In this document: positions 40,814-50,312 of the stretch, one piece after another | Layout: each line of letters opens with the position of its first letter | Numbering within the stretch: the stretch's first letter is position 1 | NCBI GenBank assembly: GCA_001897675.1 | Contig: MKUE01000139.1 | Coordinates: 1-55,771, forward strand | Length of the DNA: 55,771 nt | Reading direction: 5' to 3' | DNA from: Thiobacillus sp. 65-1059 | GTDB lineage: Bacteria; Pseudomonadota; Gammaproteobacteria; Burkholderiales; Thiobacillaceae | Notes under the pieces: generated by a model | What the model was told of the DNA's origin: nothing | The model's database searches: none | What the model saw: the letters and a program-made list of their open reading frames with translations, nothing else | Translations under genes and position numbers: made by a program

Positions 40814-42061
40814 ATGGAACTCTCTCCGCCGCTGTTGCAACTCGCCACCCAGGCGCTCGACCTGGTGCTGGATTTCAAACGTCCGGCCGACGCCGTGTTG
40901 TCCGCCTTTTTCCGTGAGCACAGGAAGCTCGGCGCGCGCGACCGCGCGTTCGTGGCGGAAGCCGTGTTCGGCGTGCTGCGGCGCTACCGCTATCTGTCGG
41001 TGGTGGTGCCGGCGGCCAATCCGCGCACGCTGATCGTCGCCTGGCTGATCAAGGCGCGCGGCATGAGCGGCGCGACGCTGGAAAAGTTCGCCAAGCCCGA
41101 ACTCATCGACCACATCCGCAATGCCCGGACGGCCGAATTGCCGCTGGCGGTGGCCGCCGAGCTGCCCGACTGGGTGGTCGAAGCGCTGCAGCCGGCGATG
41201 AGCGACGCCGACATCCTGGCGCTCGGCCGCGCCCTGCAGCAGCCGGCGCCGCTCGACGTGCGGGTCAACGCGCACAAGGCCAGCCGCGACGCGGTGCAGG
41301 CGCAGTTGCAGGCGGAAGGCCTGGCGGTCGAGGCGACGCCGTATTCGCCGTGGGGCCTCCGCTTCAAGGATCATCCGGCGATCAACCGCCATCCGCTGTT
41401 TCTCGACGGCAGCCTGGAAGTGCAGGACGAGGGCAGCCAGCTGCTGGCCCTGCTGCTCGGCGCGCGGCGCGGCGAGATGGTGTGCGATTTCTGCGCCGGC
41501 GCCGGCGGCAAGACGCTCGCCATCGGCGCGATGATGGCGTCGAGCGGGCGGCTGTATGCGTTCGACGTGGCGGAAAAGCGGCTCGCCAACCTGAAGCCGC
41601 GGCTGGCGCGCTCGGGGCTGTCCAACGTGATGCCGCAGTTGATCGCCTCGGAAAACGATACCCGGGTGAAGCGGCTGGCGGGCAAGCTCGACCGCGTGCT
41701 GGTCGATGCGCCGTGCTCGGGGCTGGGCACGCTGCGGCGCAACCCCGACCTGAAATTCCGCCAGTCGCCCGAGTCCGTGGCGGAACTGACGCAGAAGCAG
41801 GCATCCATCCTGCGCGCGGCGGCGAAGCTGCTGAAACCGGGCGGCCGCCTGGTCTATGCGACATGCAGCCTGCTGCCGGCGGAGAACGAAGCCATCATCG
41901 ATGGCGTGCTGGCGCAGGGCGGCTTCAGCCTGTTGCCGGTGAACGAACTGCTGGCGCAGAATAAGATCGGCCTCGACACCGGCGCCATGCTGAAACTGTC
42001 GCCGGCGGTGCATGGGACGGATGGCTTTTTCGCCGCCGCGCTGGTCAAGGCCGGCGACTGA
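40814..42061 (+). CDS. RsmB/NOP-family RNA m5C methyltransferase
   Basis: A 415-residue SAM-dependent methyltransferase. The SAM-binding loop is DFCAGAGGKTLAIGA, catalytic motif IV is DAPCSGLGTLRRNPD and motif VI is YATCSLLPAENE, with the two cysteines of RNA m5C enzymes. The N-terminal part (1-150) is a RsmB-type pre-domain. 16S rRNA C967 is the substrate of E. coli RsmB, but this is one of several RsmB-like paralogues and the target site is uncertain. ATG 40814 (MELSPPLLQLATQALDLVL) fits the family start. Confidence 0.88.
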   Translation: MELSPPLLQLATQALDLVLDFKRPADAVLSAFFREHRKLGARDRAFVAEAVFGVLRRYRYLSVVVPAANPRTLIVAWLIKARGMSGATLEKFAKPELIDHIRNARTAELPLAVAAELPDWVVEALQPAMSDADILALGRALQQPAPLDVRVNAHKASRDAVQAQLQAEGLAVEATPYSPWGLRFKDHPAINRHPLFLDGSLEVQDEGSQLLALLLGARRGEMVCDFCAGAGGKTLAIGAMMASSGRLYAFDVAEKRLANLKPRLARSGLSNVMPQLIASENDTRVKRLAGKLDRVLVDAPCSGLGTLRRNPDLKFRQSPESVAELTQKQASILRAAAKLLKPGGRLVYATCSLLPAENEAIIDGVLAQGGFSLLPVNELLAQNKIGLDTGAMLKLSPAVHGTDGFFAAALVKAGD

Positions 42062-42122
42062 CCCGCTATGGCCTTGCAGTTATCAATGCGGCCTGTCCCC
42101 ACGGCCGGTTCGATGAGCTGAG

Positions 42123-43937
42123 ATGACGACCGCGCCATTCCATCCCGATACGCTGGGCACGCTGTGCGGCCTGTTCCGCGCGCGCGTCGCGGCAACGCCG
42201 GACCAGGTGGCCTACCGCCAGTTCGACGAGGCGCGCGACACCTGGGTGAGCTTCACCTGGGCCCAGGTGGCGGCGCAGGTGGCGCGCTGGCAGGCCGCGC
42301 TGGCGAAGGAAAGCCTGGTTCCCGGCGACCGCGTGGCGGTGATGCTGAAAAACAGCGTCGAGTGGGTGATTTTCGACCAGGCCGCGCTGGCGCTGGGGCT
42401 GGTGACCGTGCCCCTGTACCTCGACGACCGCCCGGACAGCGCCGCTTACATCCTCAATCATGCCGGCGCCAAAATGCTGCTGGTCGAGGGCAAGTTCCAG
42501 CACAGGAAGCTGGCTGAAATCGCCGCATCAACCCCCGCCCTGCAGCGCATCGTCAGCCTGACCGCGCCGGAAAACGGGCTGGCGAACTGGAGCACGCGTT
42601 TCGTGGTGGCGGCCGACTGGCTGGCCGCGGCGGCCGCCACGCCGGTGCCCGAGCGCCATCCGGGCGCCGAAATGCTGGCCAGCATCGTCTACACCTCGGG
42701 CACCACCGGGCGCCCCAAGGGGGTGATGCTGACGCACGACAATCTGCTGTGGAACGCATTTTATGCATCGCAATGCGCGGATTTCGGGGCGCACGAGGTG
42801 TTCCTGTCCTTCCTGCCGATGTCGCACACGCTGGAGCGTACCGGCGGTTATTACCTGCCGATGCTGATCGGCGCCGAAGTCGCCTATGCGCGCTCGATCG
42901 CCCAGCTGGCGCAGGACCTGCAGGACATCCGCCCCACCGTGCTGATCTCGGTGCCGCGCATCTACGAACGGGTGTACGGACGCATCCAGGACGGGCTGGC
43001 GAAGAAAGGCCGCTTCGCCGGGATGCTGTTCAAGCTGGCGGTGCGGGTCGGCTGGCGGCGGTTCGAGCGTGCCCAGGGACGGGCCGGCTGGCATCCCGAA
43101 CTGCTGCTGTGGCCGCTGCTGCATAAGCTGGTGGCGGGCAAGGCCGTCGCCAGGCTGGGCGGCCGGTTGAGACTGGCGATTTCCGGCGGCGCCGCGCTCT
43201 CGCCCGAGATCGCGCGCGTTTTCATCGGGCTGGGCGTGCCGATTTATCAGGGCTACGGGCTTACCGAAACCAGCCCGGTGGTGTGCGTCAACCGCCCCGA
43301 TTCCAACGTCCCGGCCAGCATCGGCCCACCCTTGCCCGGTATCGAGGTGAAAATCGGCGAAAACGGCGAACTGCTCACGCGCAGCCGCTGCGTGATGCGC
43401 GGCTACTGGCAGGACGACGAAGCCACCCGCGCCATGATCGACGCCGACGGCTGGCTGCGCAGCGGCGACCAGGCCAGCGTGGACGCTGGCGGCCACTACA
43501 CGATCGTCGGGCGGCTCAAGGACATCATCGTGCTGAGCAACGGCGAGAAGGTGCCGCCCAGCGAAATGGAGGCGGCCATCCTGCTCGATCCCCTGTTCGA
43601 GCAGGTGATGATCGTCGGCGAAGGCAGGCCCTGCCTGGCCGCGCTGGCCGTGCTCAACGAGGCGCACTGGCCGGATTTTGCCGCCAGCCTCAATGCCGAT
43701 CCCCGGCATCCCGCCACCTTGCGCGACCCCAGGGTGGCGAAGGCGCTCGTCCAGCGCGTGGCCCGTCAGCTCAGGCATTTTCCGGGCTACGCCCAGATCC
43801 GCCGGGTGTACCCGGAGCTTGAGCCGTGGACGCTGGAAGACGGCCTGCTGACCCCCACGCTCAAGGTCAAACGCAAGCAGGTGCTCGATCGTTACCGCGC
43901 GGCGATCGAGGCGATGTATGCCGATTTCGCGCGCTGA
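42123..43937 (+). CDS. Long-chain acyl-CoA synthetase (AMP-forming)
   Basis: A 604-residue ANL-superfamily enzyme. The P-loop-like A3 motif is IVYTSGTTGRPKGVM. Other family segments are YQGYGLTETSPVVCVN, the adenosine-contacting GWLRSGDQAS and the hinge KDIIVLSNGEKVPPSEME. It activates fatty acids to acyl-CoA through an acyl-adenylate. Size and motifs match FAA1/FadD15-type long-chain synthetases. It is followed by FadL, MscS and desaturase genes on the same strand, so a fatty acid uptake and remodelling group is likely. Confidence 0.93.
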   Translation: MTTAPFHPDTLGTLCGLFRARVAATPDQVAYRQFDEARDTWVSFTWAQVAAQVARWQAALAKESLVPGDRVAVMLKNSVEWVIFDQAALALGLVTVPLYLDDRPDSAAYILNHAGAKMLLVEGKFQHRKLAEIAASTPALQRIVSLTAPENGLANWSTRFVVAADWLAAAAATPVPERHPGAEMLASIVYTSGTTGRPKGVMLTHDNLLWNAFYASQCADFGAHEVFLSFLPMSHTLERTGGYYLPMLIGAEVAYARSIAQLAQDLQDIRPTVLISVPRIYERVYGRIQDGLAKKGRFAGMLFKLAVRVGWRRFERAQGRAGWHPELLLWPLLHKLVAGKAVARLGGRLRLAISGGAALSPEIARVFIGLGVPIYQGYGLTETSPVVCVNRPDSNVPASIGPPLPGIEVKIGENGELLTRSRCVMRGYWQDDEATRAMIDADGWLRSGDQASVDAGGHYTIVGRLKDIIVLSNGEKVPPSEMEAAILLDPLFEQVMIVGEGRPCLAALAVLNEAHWPDFAASLNADPRHPATLRDPRVAKALVQRVARQLRHFPGYAQIRRVYPELEPWTLEDGLLTPTLKVKRKQVLDRYRAAIEAMYADFAR

Positions 43938-43963
43938 CTGCCCCTTGTTTCCGGAGACCCCCG

Positions 43964-45199
43964 ATGTTTGCATTGCCCTTTAACCGTGTGACGCTCGGCC
44001 TGGCGCTGGCCGGATTCGCAGGGCTGAGCCACGCTGCCGGCTTCGCGCTGATCGAGCAGAACGCCAGTGGGCTGGGCAATGCCTATGCCGGCGCCGCCGC
44101 CGTGGCCGCGGACGCCAGCACGATCTATTTCAACCCTGCGGGCATGACGCTGTTGCCGGACCGGCAACTGGTGGTGGCGGGACACCTGATCAAGCCCCGG
44201 GCGGCGTTTTCGGGCGATGCTGTGTTCACTACACCGCCACTTAAGGACACGCCTGTTCCCGGTGGCCAGGGCGGCGATGCCGGCAACTGGGCGCTGGTGC
44301 CGAACGCCTATTTTGCGTACCGCCTGAGTCCGCAGGTGCATCTGGGCGTTGGCATCAATGCGCCGTTCGGGCTGGCAACCGAGTACGACCCGGATTGGGT
44401 CGGCCGCACCCAGGCCGTCAAGTCGGAACTGAAAACCGTCAACATCAACCCCTCCATCGCCTACAAGGTCAACGAAACCCTGTCGCTTGGCGCAGGACTG
44501 AGCATCCAGGCCATCAAAGCCGAGCTGACCAATTTTGCCGGGGCGCTCGGCACGGCAAAAGTGAAGGGCGACGACTACGGTTGGGGTTTCAATCTTGGGG
44601 CGCTCTGGCAGCCTGCGCCGGCCACTCGTGTGGGGTTCGCTTATCGTTCCGAAATCGACTATACGCTGGAGGGGCGGGCGACGTTTACAGGCAATGCGCT
44701 GGCAAACGGCGATATCACCGCGGATACAACCATGCCGGCCAGTGCTTCCTTGAGCCTATTCCACCGTTTGTCACCGAAGTTTGATCTGCTCGCCGATGTG
44801 ACCTGGACCGGCTGGAGTGCATTCGACGCGTTGCGGATCGTGCGCACCAACGGCACGCTGTTGAGCTACACCCTCGAGAACTGGGAAGACATTCTGCGTT
44901 ATTCGCTGGGGACGACCTGGCACATGAGTGACAAGCTGAGCCTGCGCGGCGGCGTTGCGTACGACGAGGCGCCGGTGTCGGATATCTACCGTACCCCCCG
45001 GATTCCCGATGGCGCCCGCACCTGGATCGCATTCGGCGGGCAGTACCGGCTCTCGAAACAGAGTGCGCTCGACTTCGGCTACGCCCATCTGTTCGTCAAC
45101 GCCCCGGGCTTGCGGAGCAGCGACAACGGAACCACGCTCAACGGCGAATACGACAGCCAGGTCGACATCCTGAGCGCACAATACACGCATAGCTTCTGA
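43964..45199 (+). CDS. FadL-family outer membrane transporter (OmpP1/TodX)
   Basis: A 411-residue outer membrane beta-barrel. The signal peptide ends SHA|AGFAL (residue about 23). The mature N-terminus AGFALIEQNASGLGNAYAGAAA is the FadL hatch signature, followed by ASTIYFNPAGM. It ends with the terminal aromatic SQVDILSAQYTHSF of a barrel protein. FadL-type proteins import long-chain fatty acids or hydrophobic compounds. CCGGAG precedes ATG 43964. It directly follows the acyl-CoA synthetase (26 bases), supporting fatty acid import and activation as a unit. Confidence 0.93.
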   Translation: MFALPFNRVTLGLALAGFAGLSHAAGFALIEQNASGLGNAYAGAAAVAADASTIYFNPAGMTLLPDRQLVVAGHLIKPRAAFSGDAVFTTPPLKDTPVPGGQGGDAGNWALVPNAYFAYRLSPQVHLGVGINAPFGLATEYDPDWVGRTQAVKSELKTVNINPSIAYKVNETLSLGAGLSIQAIKAELTNFAGALGTAKVKGDDYGWGFNLGALWQPAPATRVGFAYRSEIDYTLEGRATFTGNALANGDITADTTMPASASLSLFHRLSPKFDLLADVTWTGWSAFDALRIVRTNGTLLSYTLENWEDILRYSLGTTWHMSDKLSLRGGVAYDEAPVSDIYRTPRIPDGARTWIAFGGQYRLSKQSALDFGYAHLFVNAPGLRSSDNGTTLNGEYDSQVDILSAQYTHSF

Positions 45200-45206
45200 G
45201 GCCGCC

Positions 45207-46508
45207 TTGAGCAATCCGATTCCCTTCGACAACCTGCTGACGCGCCTCGTCGCCGACAGCCAGGATATCGTTCTGTTGTGGCAGCTGGGCGTGCTGGCGG
45301 CATGCGCCCTGGCGGCCTGGGGCGCGATGCGGCTGGCGAGGCGCTATTTCGATGCGTCGCTCCCGCTCTGGTCCGCCGGCCGCGCGGGGATGCGCCGCGT
45401 CGGCTTCCCGCTGGCGATGCTGCTGGCGGTATTGCTGGGGCGCGACATCGCGCATCTCTGGCTGGCCAACACGCATCTGCTGAACCTGGCGGTACCGCTG
45501 CTGCTGGCGCTGGCGGGGGTGCGGCTGGCGGTGTACGCGCTGCGCTATGTGTTCGAGCCGCGCGCATCGCTCAGGCTGTGGGAGCGCACCGCCGCCTGGC
45601 TGATCTGGGGCGCGTTCGCGCTGCACATCACCGGCCTCCTGCCGCGCATCCACGCGGCGATGGAAGCGCTGTCGTTCCAGTCGGGCAGCCATCGCTTCTC
45701 GCTGTGGCTGCTGGTCCAGGCGGCGGCGGTGGTGGTGGCGGCGGCGATCCTGGCGCTGGCGCTGGCGCGCATCGTCGAAAGCCGCCTGATGGGCGTCACG
45801 CAGATGAACCTGTCGCTGCGGATGGCGCTGTCGAAGGCCGCGCGCACCGTGTTTCTGATCCTGGCGGTGCTGGTGGCCTTGCCGGCGGTGGGGATCGACC
45901 TCACCGTGCTGTCGGTGTTTGGCGGCGCGCTCGGCGTGGGCATCGGTTTCGGCCTGCAAAAAGTCGCCAGCAACTACGTTTCCGGCTTCATCATCCTGCT
46001 CGACCGCTCGGTGCGCATCGGCGATCTGGTGACGGTCGACAACAAATACGGCGAAGTCAGCCAGATCAACACGCGTTACACGCTGCTGAAAGCGCCCGAC
46101 GGCACCGAGAGCATCGTCCCCAACGAAACCCTGATCACGCAGACGGTCGTCAACCATTCGCTGTCCAGACCCAATGTGCGGGTTGCATTGTCGGTGCAGG
46201 TGTCCTACGACAGTGATCTGGAACGGGCCGAGGCGTTGATGCTGGAGGCGGCGCACAGCCAGAGCCGGGTGATTTTCGACGACCCCGGCAGCTTGCCGAG
46301 GGTGTATCTGAAAGAATTTGCCGACAACGGCATCCTGCTGGAGCTGGCCGTATGGATCCGCGACCCCAGCGAAGGGCAGAACAATCTGCGTTCCGACATC
46401 AACTGGGCGATCTGGCGCCTTTTCCGCCAGGCGGGGATCGAAATTCCCTTCCCGCAGCGGGTGGTGCATTGGGCTTCGTCTTCAGGCCGGGACGCGGAAA
46501 ATCATTGA
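45207..46508 (+). CDS. MscS-family mechanosensitive ion channel
   Basis: A 433-residue channel protein starting at TTG 45207 (MSNPIPFDNLL). Five to six TM helices precede the pore helix GGALGVGIGFGLQKVASNYVSGF. The MscS beta-domain segment FIILLDRSVRIGDLVTVDNKYGEV and the C-terminal alpha/beta domain follow. It releases solutes during hypo-osmotic shock. The extra N-terminal TM segments put it in the longer MscS-like (YbdG/KefA-like) subgroup. It follows FadL by 7 bases and may share its transcript. Confidence 0.92.
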   Translation: MSNPIPFDNLLTRLVADSQDIVLLWQLGVLAACALAAWGAMRLARRYFDASLPLWSAGRAGMRRVGFPLAMLLAVLLGRDIAHLWLANTHLLNLAVPLLLALAGVRLAVYALRYVFEPRASLRLWERTAAWLIWGAFALHITGLLPRIHAAMEALSFQSGSHRFSLWLLVQAAAVVVAAAILALALARIVESRLMGVTQMNLSLRMALSKAARTVFLILAVLVALPAVGIDLTVLSVFGGALGVGIGFGLQKVASNYVSGFIILLDRSVRIGDLVTVDNKYGEVSQINTRYTLLKAPDGTESIVPNETLITQTVVNHSLSRPNVRVALSVQVSYDSDLERAEALMLEAAHSQSRVIFDDPGSLPRVYLKEFADNGILLELAVWIRDPSEGQNNLRSDINWAIWRLFRQAGIEIPFPQRVVHWASSSGRDAENH

Positions 46509-46569
46509 TTTTAATGTGGTTTTTGCGTATATTGGCGGACGATATTGTCCTTTTCATGGAACATGAGTT

Positions 46570-47742
46570 ATGCAACTTGGTTTGATTGACCTGCCCTGGT
46601 GGGGTTATGTGCTGGTGGCCCTCGGCCTGACGCACGTCACCATTGCTGCGGTCACTATTTTTCTGCACCGTTCGCAGGCGCACCGCGCCGTCGATTTGCA
46701 TCCTGTCGTCAGCCATTTCTTCCGCTTCTGGCTGTGGCTGACCAGCGGCATGGTGACCAAGGAATGGGTCGCCATCCACCGCAAGCACCACGCCAAATGC
46801 GACACCGCCGAAGACCCGCACAGCCCGCAGACCCGGGGCATCAAGAAAGTGTTCTGGGAAGGCGCCGAGTTGTATCGCGCCGAGGCCAAGGTGGCCGAGA
46901 CGCTGGAAAAATACGGCCACGGCACGCCCGACGACTGGATGGAGCGCAACGTCTACAGCGGTCACTCGGCCGCAGGCATCTGGCTGATGATGGCGCTCAA
47001 CCTCGTCCTGTTCGGCCCCATCGGCCTGACCATCTGGGCCGTGCAAATGGCGTGGATCCCGATCACCGCTGCCGGCATCATCAATGGTGTGGGCCATTAC
47101 TGGGGGTATCGCAACTTCGCCTGCGAGGATGCCAGCACCAACATCTTCCCGTGGGGCATCCTCATCGGCGGCGAAGAGCTGCACAACAACCACCACGCCT
47201 ACGGCAGCTCGGCGCGGCTGTCGAACAAGTGGTACGAATTCGACATCGGCTGGCTGTACATCAAGCTGATGTCCTACGTCGGCCTGGCCACCGTCCGCAA
47301 GGTGGCGCCGACGGTGAAGTGGCAGCCGGCCAAGCCGCTGTGCGATCTCGACACCCTGCAGGCCATCATCACCCACCGCTACGACGTGATGACCCGCTTC
47401 ATGAGGAGCGTGCGCGCCGACAGCGCAGCGGAGATCGCCAAGCTGAAAGCCGGCGCGCATCTGCCGCAGAACTGGAACCTCGACAGTTTCCGCCGCTGGC
47501 TGCACAAAGAGCCCGCCGAACTCGCTGCGGCCGACAAGACCGAACTGGAGAGCCTGCTGGGCAAGAGCGAGCGCCTGCAAACGGTCTATCGCATGCGTCA
47601 GGAGCTGGCCGCCATCTGGGGACGTTCCACTGCCAGCCGTGAGCAGCTGCTGGAGCAGCTGCAGGCCTGGTGCAAGCGTGCCGAGGACAGCGGCATCCAG
47701 TCGCTGAAGGATTTCTCGGTGCGCCTGCGCTGTTATGCCTGA
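46570..47742 (+). CDS. Fatty acid desaturase with long C-terminal extension
   Basis: A 390-residue membrane desaturase. The three histidine boxes HRSQAH, HRKHH and HNNHH bind the di-iron centre, as in delta-9 acyl-CoA or acyl-lipid desaturases. Hydrophobic segments around residues 5-25, 45-60 and 130-180 fit four TM helices. Residues about 262-390 form an extra helical, charged domain ending SLKDFSVRLRCYA, which is not part of the core desaturase fold. It adjusts membrane fluidity. A 61-base gap after the MscS gene holds the start region; a bidirectional terminator follows. Confidence 0.92.
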   Translation: MQLGLIDLPWWGYVLVALGLTHVTIAAVTIFLHRSQAHRAVDLHPVVSHFFRFWLWLTSGMVTKEWVAIHRKHHAKCDTAEDPHSPQTRGIKKVFWEGAELYRAEAKVAETLEKYGHGTPDDWMERNVYSGHSAAGIWLMMALNLVLFGPIGLTIWAVQMAWIPITAAGIINGVGHYWGYRNFACEDASTNIFPWGILIGGEELHNNHHAYGSSARLSNKWYEFDIGWLYIKLMSYVGLATVRKVAPTVKWQPAKPLCDLDTLQAIITHRYDVMTRFMRSVRADSAAEIAKLKAGAHLPQNWNLDSFRRWLHKEPAELAAADKTELESLLGKSERLQTVYRMRQELAAIWGRSTASREQLLEQLQAWCKRAEDSGIQSLKDFSVRLRCYA

Positions 47743-47811
47743 TGCTTCCGGCAGCCTGTTGCGGGCTGCTCGGGCTAGCCGGGGGCGATGCCGCCCCGGC
47801 TGACGGCCAAT

Positions 47812-47840
47812 AAAAAACCCGCCGAATCGGCGGGTTTTTT
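47812..47840. terminator. Bidirectional intrinsic terminator
   Basis: aaaaaacccgcc-gaatc-ggcgggtttttt is a symmetric stem with A/T runs on both sides. It serves the desaturase gene on the plus strand and rpmG on the minus strand. Confidence 0.92.
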
Positions 47841-47856
47841 ATTGGGGGAAACCCGC

Positions 47857-48024
47857 TTATTTCAGCTTGGTTTCCTTGTACATCACATGCTTGCGAGCCT
47901 TGGGATCGAACTTGCTGATCTCCATCTTCTCGGGCATGGTCTTTTTGTTCTTGGTGGTGGTGTAGAAGTGGCCGGTGCCCGCAGTGGACTCCAGCTTGAT
48001 CTTTTCGCGTCCGCCTTTAGCCAT
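47857..48024 (-). CDS. rpmG: 50S ribosomal protein L33
   Basis: A 55-residue protein (stop TAA at the complement of 47857-47859, start at 48024). It begins [20 protein letters not shown], then [20 protein letters not shown] and ends in the L33 tail [15 protein letters not shown]. It lacks the four zinc-binding cysteines, so it is the zinc-free form. It follows rpmB by 11 bases in the usual rpmB-rpmG order. A Shine-Dalgarno (AGGAGA, minus strand) lies in the gap. Confidence 0.96.
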   Translation of the reverse strand: MAKGGREKIKLESTAGTGHFYTTTKNKKTMPEKMEISKFDPKARKHVMYKETKLK

Positions 48025-48035
48025 GAAAGTTCTCC

Positions 48036-48272
48036 TTAAACTGCTTCGCCGCGGGCGCGCAGGTCGGCCAGGACGGATTCGATGCCGTTCTTGTCGATGG
48101 TGCGCAGGGCAGCATTGGACAGACGCAGACGAACCCAGCGGTTTTCGCTTTCGACCCAGAACCGGCGGTATTGCAGGTTGGGCAGGAAACGACGCTTGGT
48201 TTTATTGTTGGCGTGGGAAACGTTGTTCCCGACCATGGGCTTCTTGCCCGTCACGACACATACGCGAGCCAT
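48036..48272 (-). CDS. rpmB: 50S ribosomal protein L28
   Basis: A 78-residue protein starting [20 protein letters not shown], then [18 protein letters not shown]. It is a typical L28 of a large-subunit ribosome. ATG 48272 is the conserved start; longer in-frame readings upstream are noncoding. It forms an operon with rpmG. Repeated GGGTTAACC units and a sigma-70-like promoter lie in the leader. Confidence 0.96.
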   Translation of the reverse strand: MARVCVVTGKKPMVGNNVSHANNKTKRRFLPNLQYRRFWVESENRWVRLRLSNAALRTIDKNGIESVLADLRARGEAV

Positions 48273-48338
48273 GATGCTGCTCCAGAAATTGAGGGTTAAC
48301 CGGTGAGGGCTAACGAAAGGGTTAACCCGAGAACCGCG

Positions 48339-48369
48339 ATTTATACCACAGCTCGCCGACGCGAGGCAA
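48339..48369 (-). promoter_or_regulatory. Predicted sigma-70 promoter of rpmB-rpmG
   Basis: On the minus strand, TTGCCT (complement of 48364-48369) and TATAAA(T) (complement of 48339-48345) are 18 bases apart. Downstream, two GGGTTAACC copies lie in the 5' leader. Confidence 0.55.
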
Positions 48370-48381
48370 GTTCGGCCGGGC

Positions 48382-49056
48382 TCAGAGATGGCCCGCTTCC
48401 ATGAACGAAAGCGAGGACGCGCCCGCGACGATGAAGTGGTCGAGCACGCGGATGTCCACCAGCGCCAGCGCATCCGCCAGCTGGCGGGTGAGGCTGCGGT
48501 CGGCCTGGCTCGGCTCGGCCACCCCGCTGGGGTGGTTGTGCGCCAGAATCAGCGCGGCGGCGTTATGCGCCAGTGCGCGCTTGATGATTTCGCGCGGGTA
48601 GACGCTGGTCTGCGTCAGCGTACCGCGAAACAGCTCCTCCACCGCGATCACCCGGTTTTGCGCGTCGAGAAACACGCAGCAGAACACTTCATACTCCCTG
48701 GCGCGCAAGATCAGCCGCAGATAGTCGCGCACGGCTGCGGGAGACGTCAGCGCGTCGCCCGCCTGCATGTCCTCGGCCAGGGTGCGCCGCGCCATTTCCA
48801 TCACCGCCTGCAACAGCGCATATTTGGCTTCGCCGACGCCGGGTGCGGCGCAGGCCGATTCCTTGTCCGCCCGGCACAAGCCGCCCAACCCGCCGAAGCG
48901 CTCGATCAGTTCGCGGCCGAGGTCGACCGCGCTTTTGCCGACCACCCCGGTGCGCAGGAATACCGCGACCAGTTCGGCGTCGCTCAAGGTCGCGGCGCCC
49001 TGCCGCAGCAGCTTCTCGCGCGGTCGCGCGTCTTCCGGCCAGTCGCGAATCGCCAT
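48382..49056 (-). CDS. radC: RadC-family JAMM protein
   Basis: A 224-residue RadC protein. The N-terminal HhH-like helical region (about 1-90) starts [17 protein letters not shown]. The JAMM metalloprotease-like motif [17 protein letters not shown] occurs in the C-terminal half. Despite the name, RadC has no proven DNA repair role. ATG 49056 gives the family's length. It is divergent from coaBC over 34 bases and convergent to nothing; the rpmB promoter lies on its 3' side. Confidence 0.92.
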   Translation of the reverse strand: MAIRDWPEDARPREKLLRQGAATLSDAELVAVFLRTGVVGKSAVDLGRELIERFGGLGGLCRADKESACAAPGVGEAKYALLQAVMEMARRTLAEDMQAGDALTSPAAVRDYLRLILRAREYEVFCCVFLDAQNRVIAVEELFRGTLTQTSVYPREIIKRALAHNAAALILAHNHPSGVAEPSQADRSLTRQLADALALVDIRVLDHFIVAGASSLSFMEAGHL

Positions 49057-49090
49057 CCCCCCGCCCCTCCCGTAGAATGTCGCCATTGTC

Positions 49091-50296
49091 ATGGAAAGCC
49101 GCGTGGGAATCGAGAGCGTGTCGCTGGCGTACAAAAAAATCATACTGGGCGTGACGGGGGGCATTGCAGCCTACAAGGCGGCCGAGCTGTGCCGGCTGCT
49201 GGCCAAGGCCGGGGCCGACGTGCGCGTGGCGATGACCGCCGCCGCGCAGCAGTTCGTCACCCCGCTGACGTTTCAGGCGCTGTCCGGCAAGCCCGTGCTG
49301 ACTTCCTTGTGGGATTCGGCGAGCGGCGACGGCATGGAACACATCCACCTGTCGCGCGATGCCGACCTGCTGCTGGTGGCGCCGGCTTCGGCCGACTTCT
49401 TGGCCAGGCTTGCGCATGGTCGCGCCGACGACCTGCTGTCCACCCTGTGCCTTGCCCGCAGCTGCGGGCTTGCGGTTGCGCCGGCGATGAACCGCGAAAT
49501 GTGGGCGGCCGCGCCGACCCGGCGCAATCTGGAGCAGTTGCGCGCGGACGGCGTGAGCGTGCTGGGGCCGGCCGCGGGCGAACAGGCCTGCGGCGAAATT
49601 GGCCCGGGACGGATGCTGGAGCCGGCCGACATTCTCGCGGCTTTGCCTGGCCTGCTGGGGGCCGGCCCGCTGGCGGGCAAACGCGTTTTGGTCACCGCCG
49701 GCCCCACTTTCGAGCCGATCGATCCGGTGCGCGGGCTGACCAACCTGAGCTCCGGCAAGATGGGCTATGCGGTGGCGCAGGCGGCAGCCGAGGCAGGCGC
49801 CGCGGTATGTCTGGTGTCGGGGCCGACCTGCCTTGCCGCGCCGGCGGGGGTGCGCCGCGTCGATGTGCAAAGCGCGGCCGAGATGCGCGCTGCGGTATTG
49901 CGTGAATTGCCAAGCGACGTGTTCATTGCGGTGGCGGCGGTGGCCGATTACCGGGTGGATGCCGCCGCGCCGCAGAAGCTCAAGAAAAGTGATGCCGGGC
50001 TGAACCTGCGCCTGGTCGCCAATCCCGACATCCTGGCCGAGGTCGCCGCCTTGCCCGGCGCCCCGTTTTGCGTGGGCTTCGCCGCCGAGACCGAGCGGCT
50101 GGCCGAGCATGCCGAAGCCAAGCGCATCCGCAAAAAGCTGCCGCTGCTGGTCGGCAACCTGGCACAGGACACGCTGGGACAGGACAGCGCCGAACTGCTG
50201 CTGTTCGATGACCGCGGCCGGCACCCGCTGCCGCGCGCCGACAAACTCACCCAGGCGCGCCGCCTGATCCGCCACCTTGCAACCCTGCTCAACTGA
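49091..50296 (+). CDS. coaBC: Bifunctional phosphopantothenoylcysteine decarboxylase/synthetase
   Basis: A 401-residue CoaBC. The N-terminal CoaC flavoprotein domain (about 15-190) has [28 protein letters not shown] and [13 protein letters not shown] with the catalytic Cys. The C-terminal CoaB domain has [25 protein letters not shown] and later [18 protein letters not shown]. It carries out two consecutive steps of coenzyme A synthesis, CTP-dependent coupling of cysteine to 4'-phosphopantothenate and its decarboxylation. The start may be one of several codons (49091 or an internal one). The dut gene follows after 16 bases, a common pair. Confidence 0.95.
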   Translation: MESRVGIESVSLAYKKIILGVTGGIAAYKAAELCRLLAKAGADVRVAMTAAAQQFVTPLTFQALSGKPVLTSLWDSASGDGMEHIHLSRDADLLLVAPASADFLARLAHGRADDLLSTLCLARSCGLAVAPAMNREMWAAAPTRRNLEQLRADGVSVLGPAAGEQACGEIGPGRMLEPADILAALPGLLGAGPLAGKRVLVTAGPTFEPIDPVRGLTNLSSGKMGYAVAQAAAEAGAAVCLVSGPTCLAAPAGVRRVDVQSAAEMRAAVLRELPSDVFIAVAAVADYRVDAAAPQKLKKSDAGLNLRLVANPDILAEVAALPGAPFCVGFAAETERLAEHAEAKRIRKKLPLLVGNLAQDTLGQDSAELLLFDDRGRHPLPRADKLTQARRLIRHLATLLN

Positions 50297-50312
50297 CGAA
50301 ATCCCGACGAAT

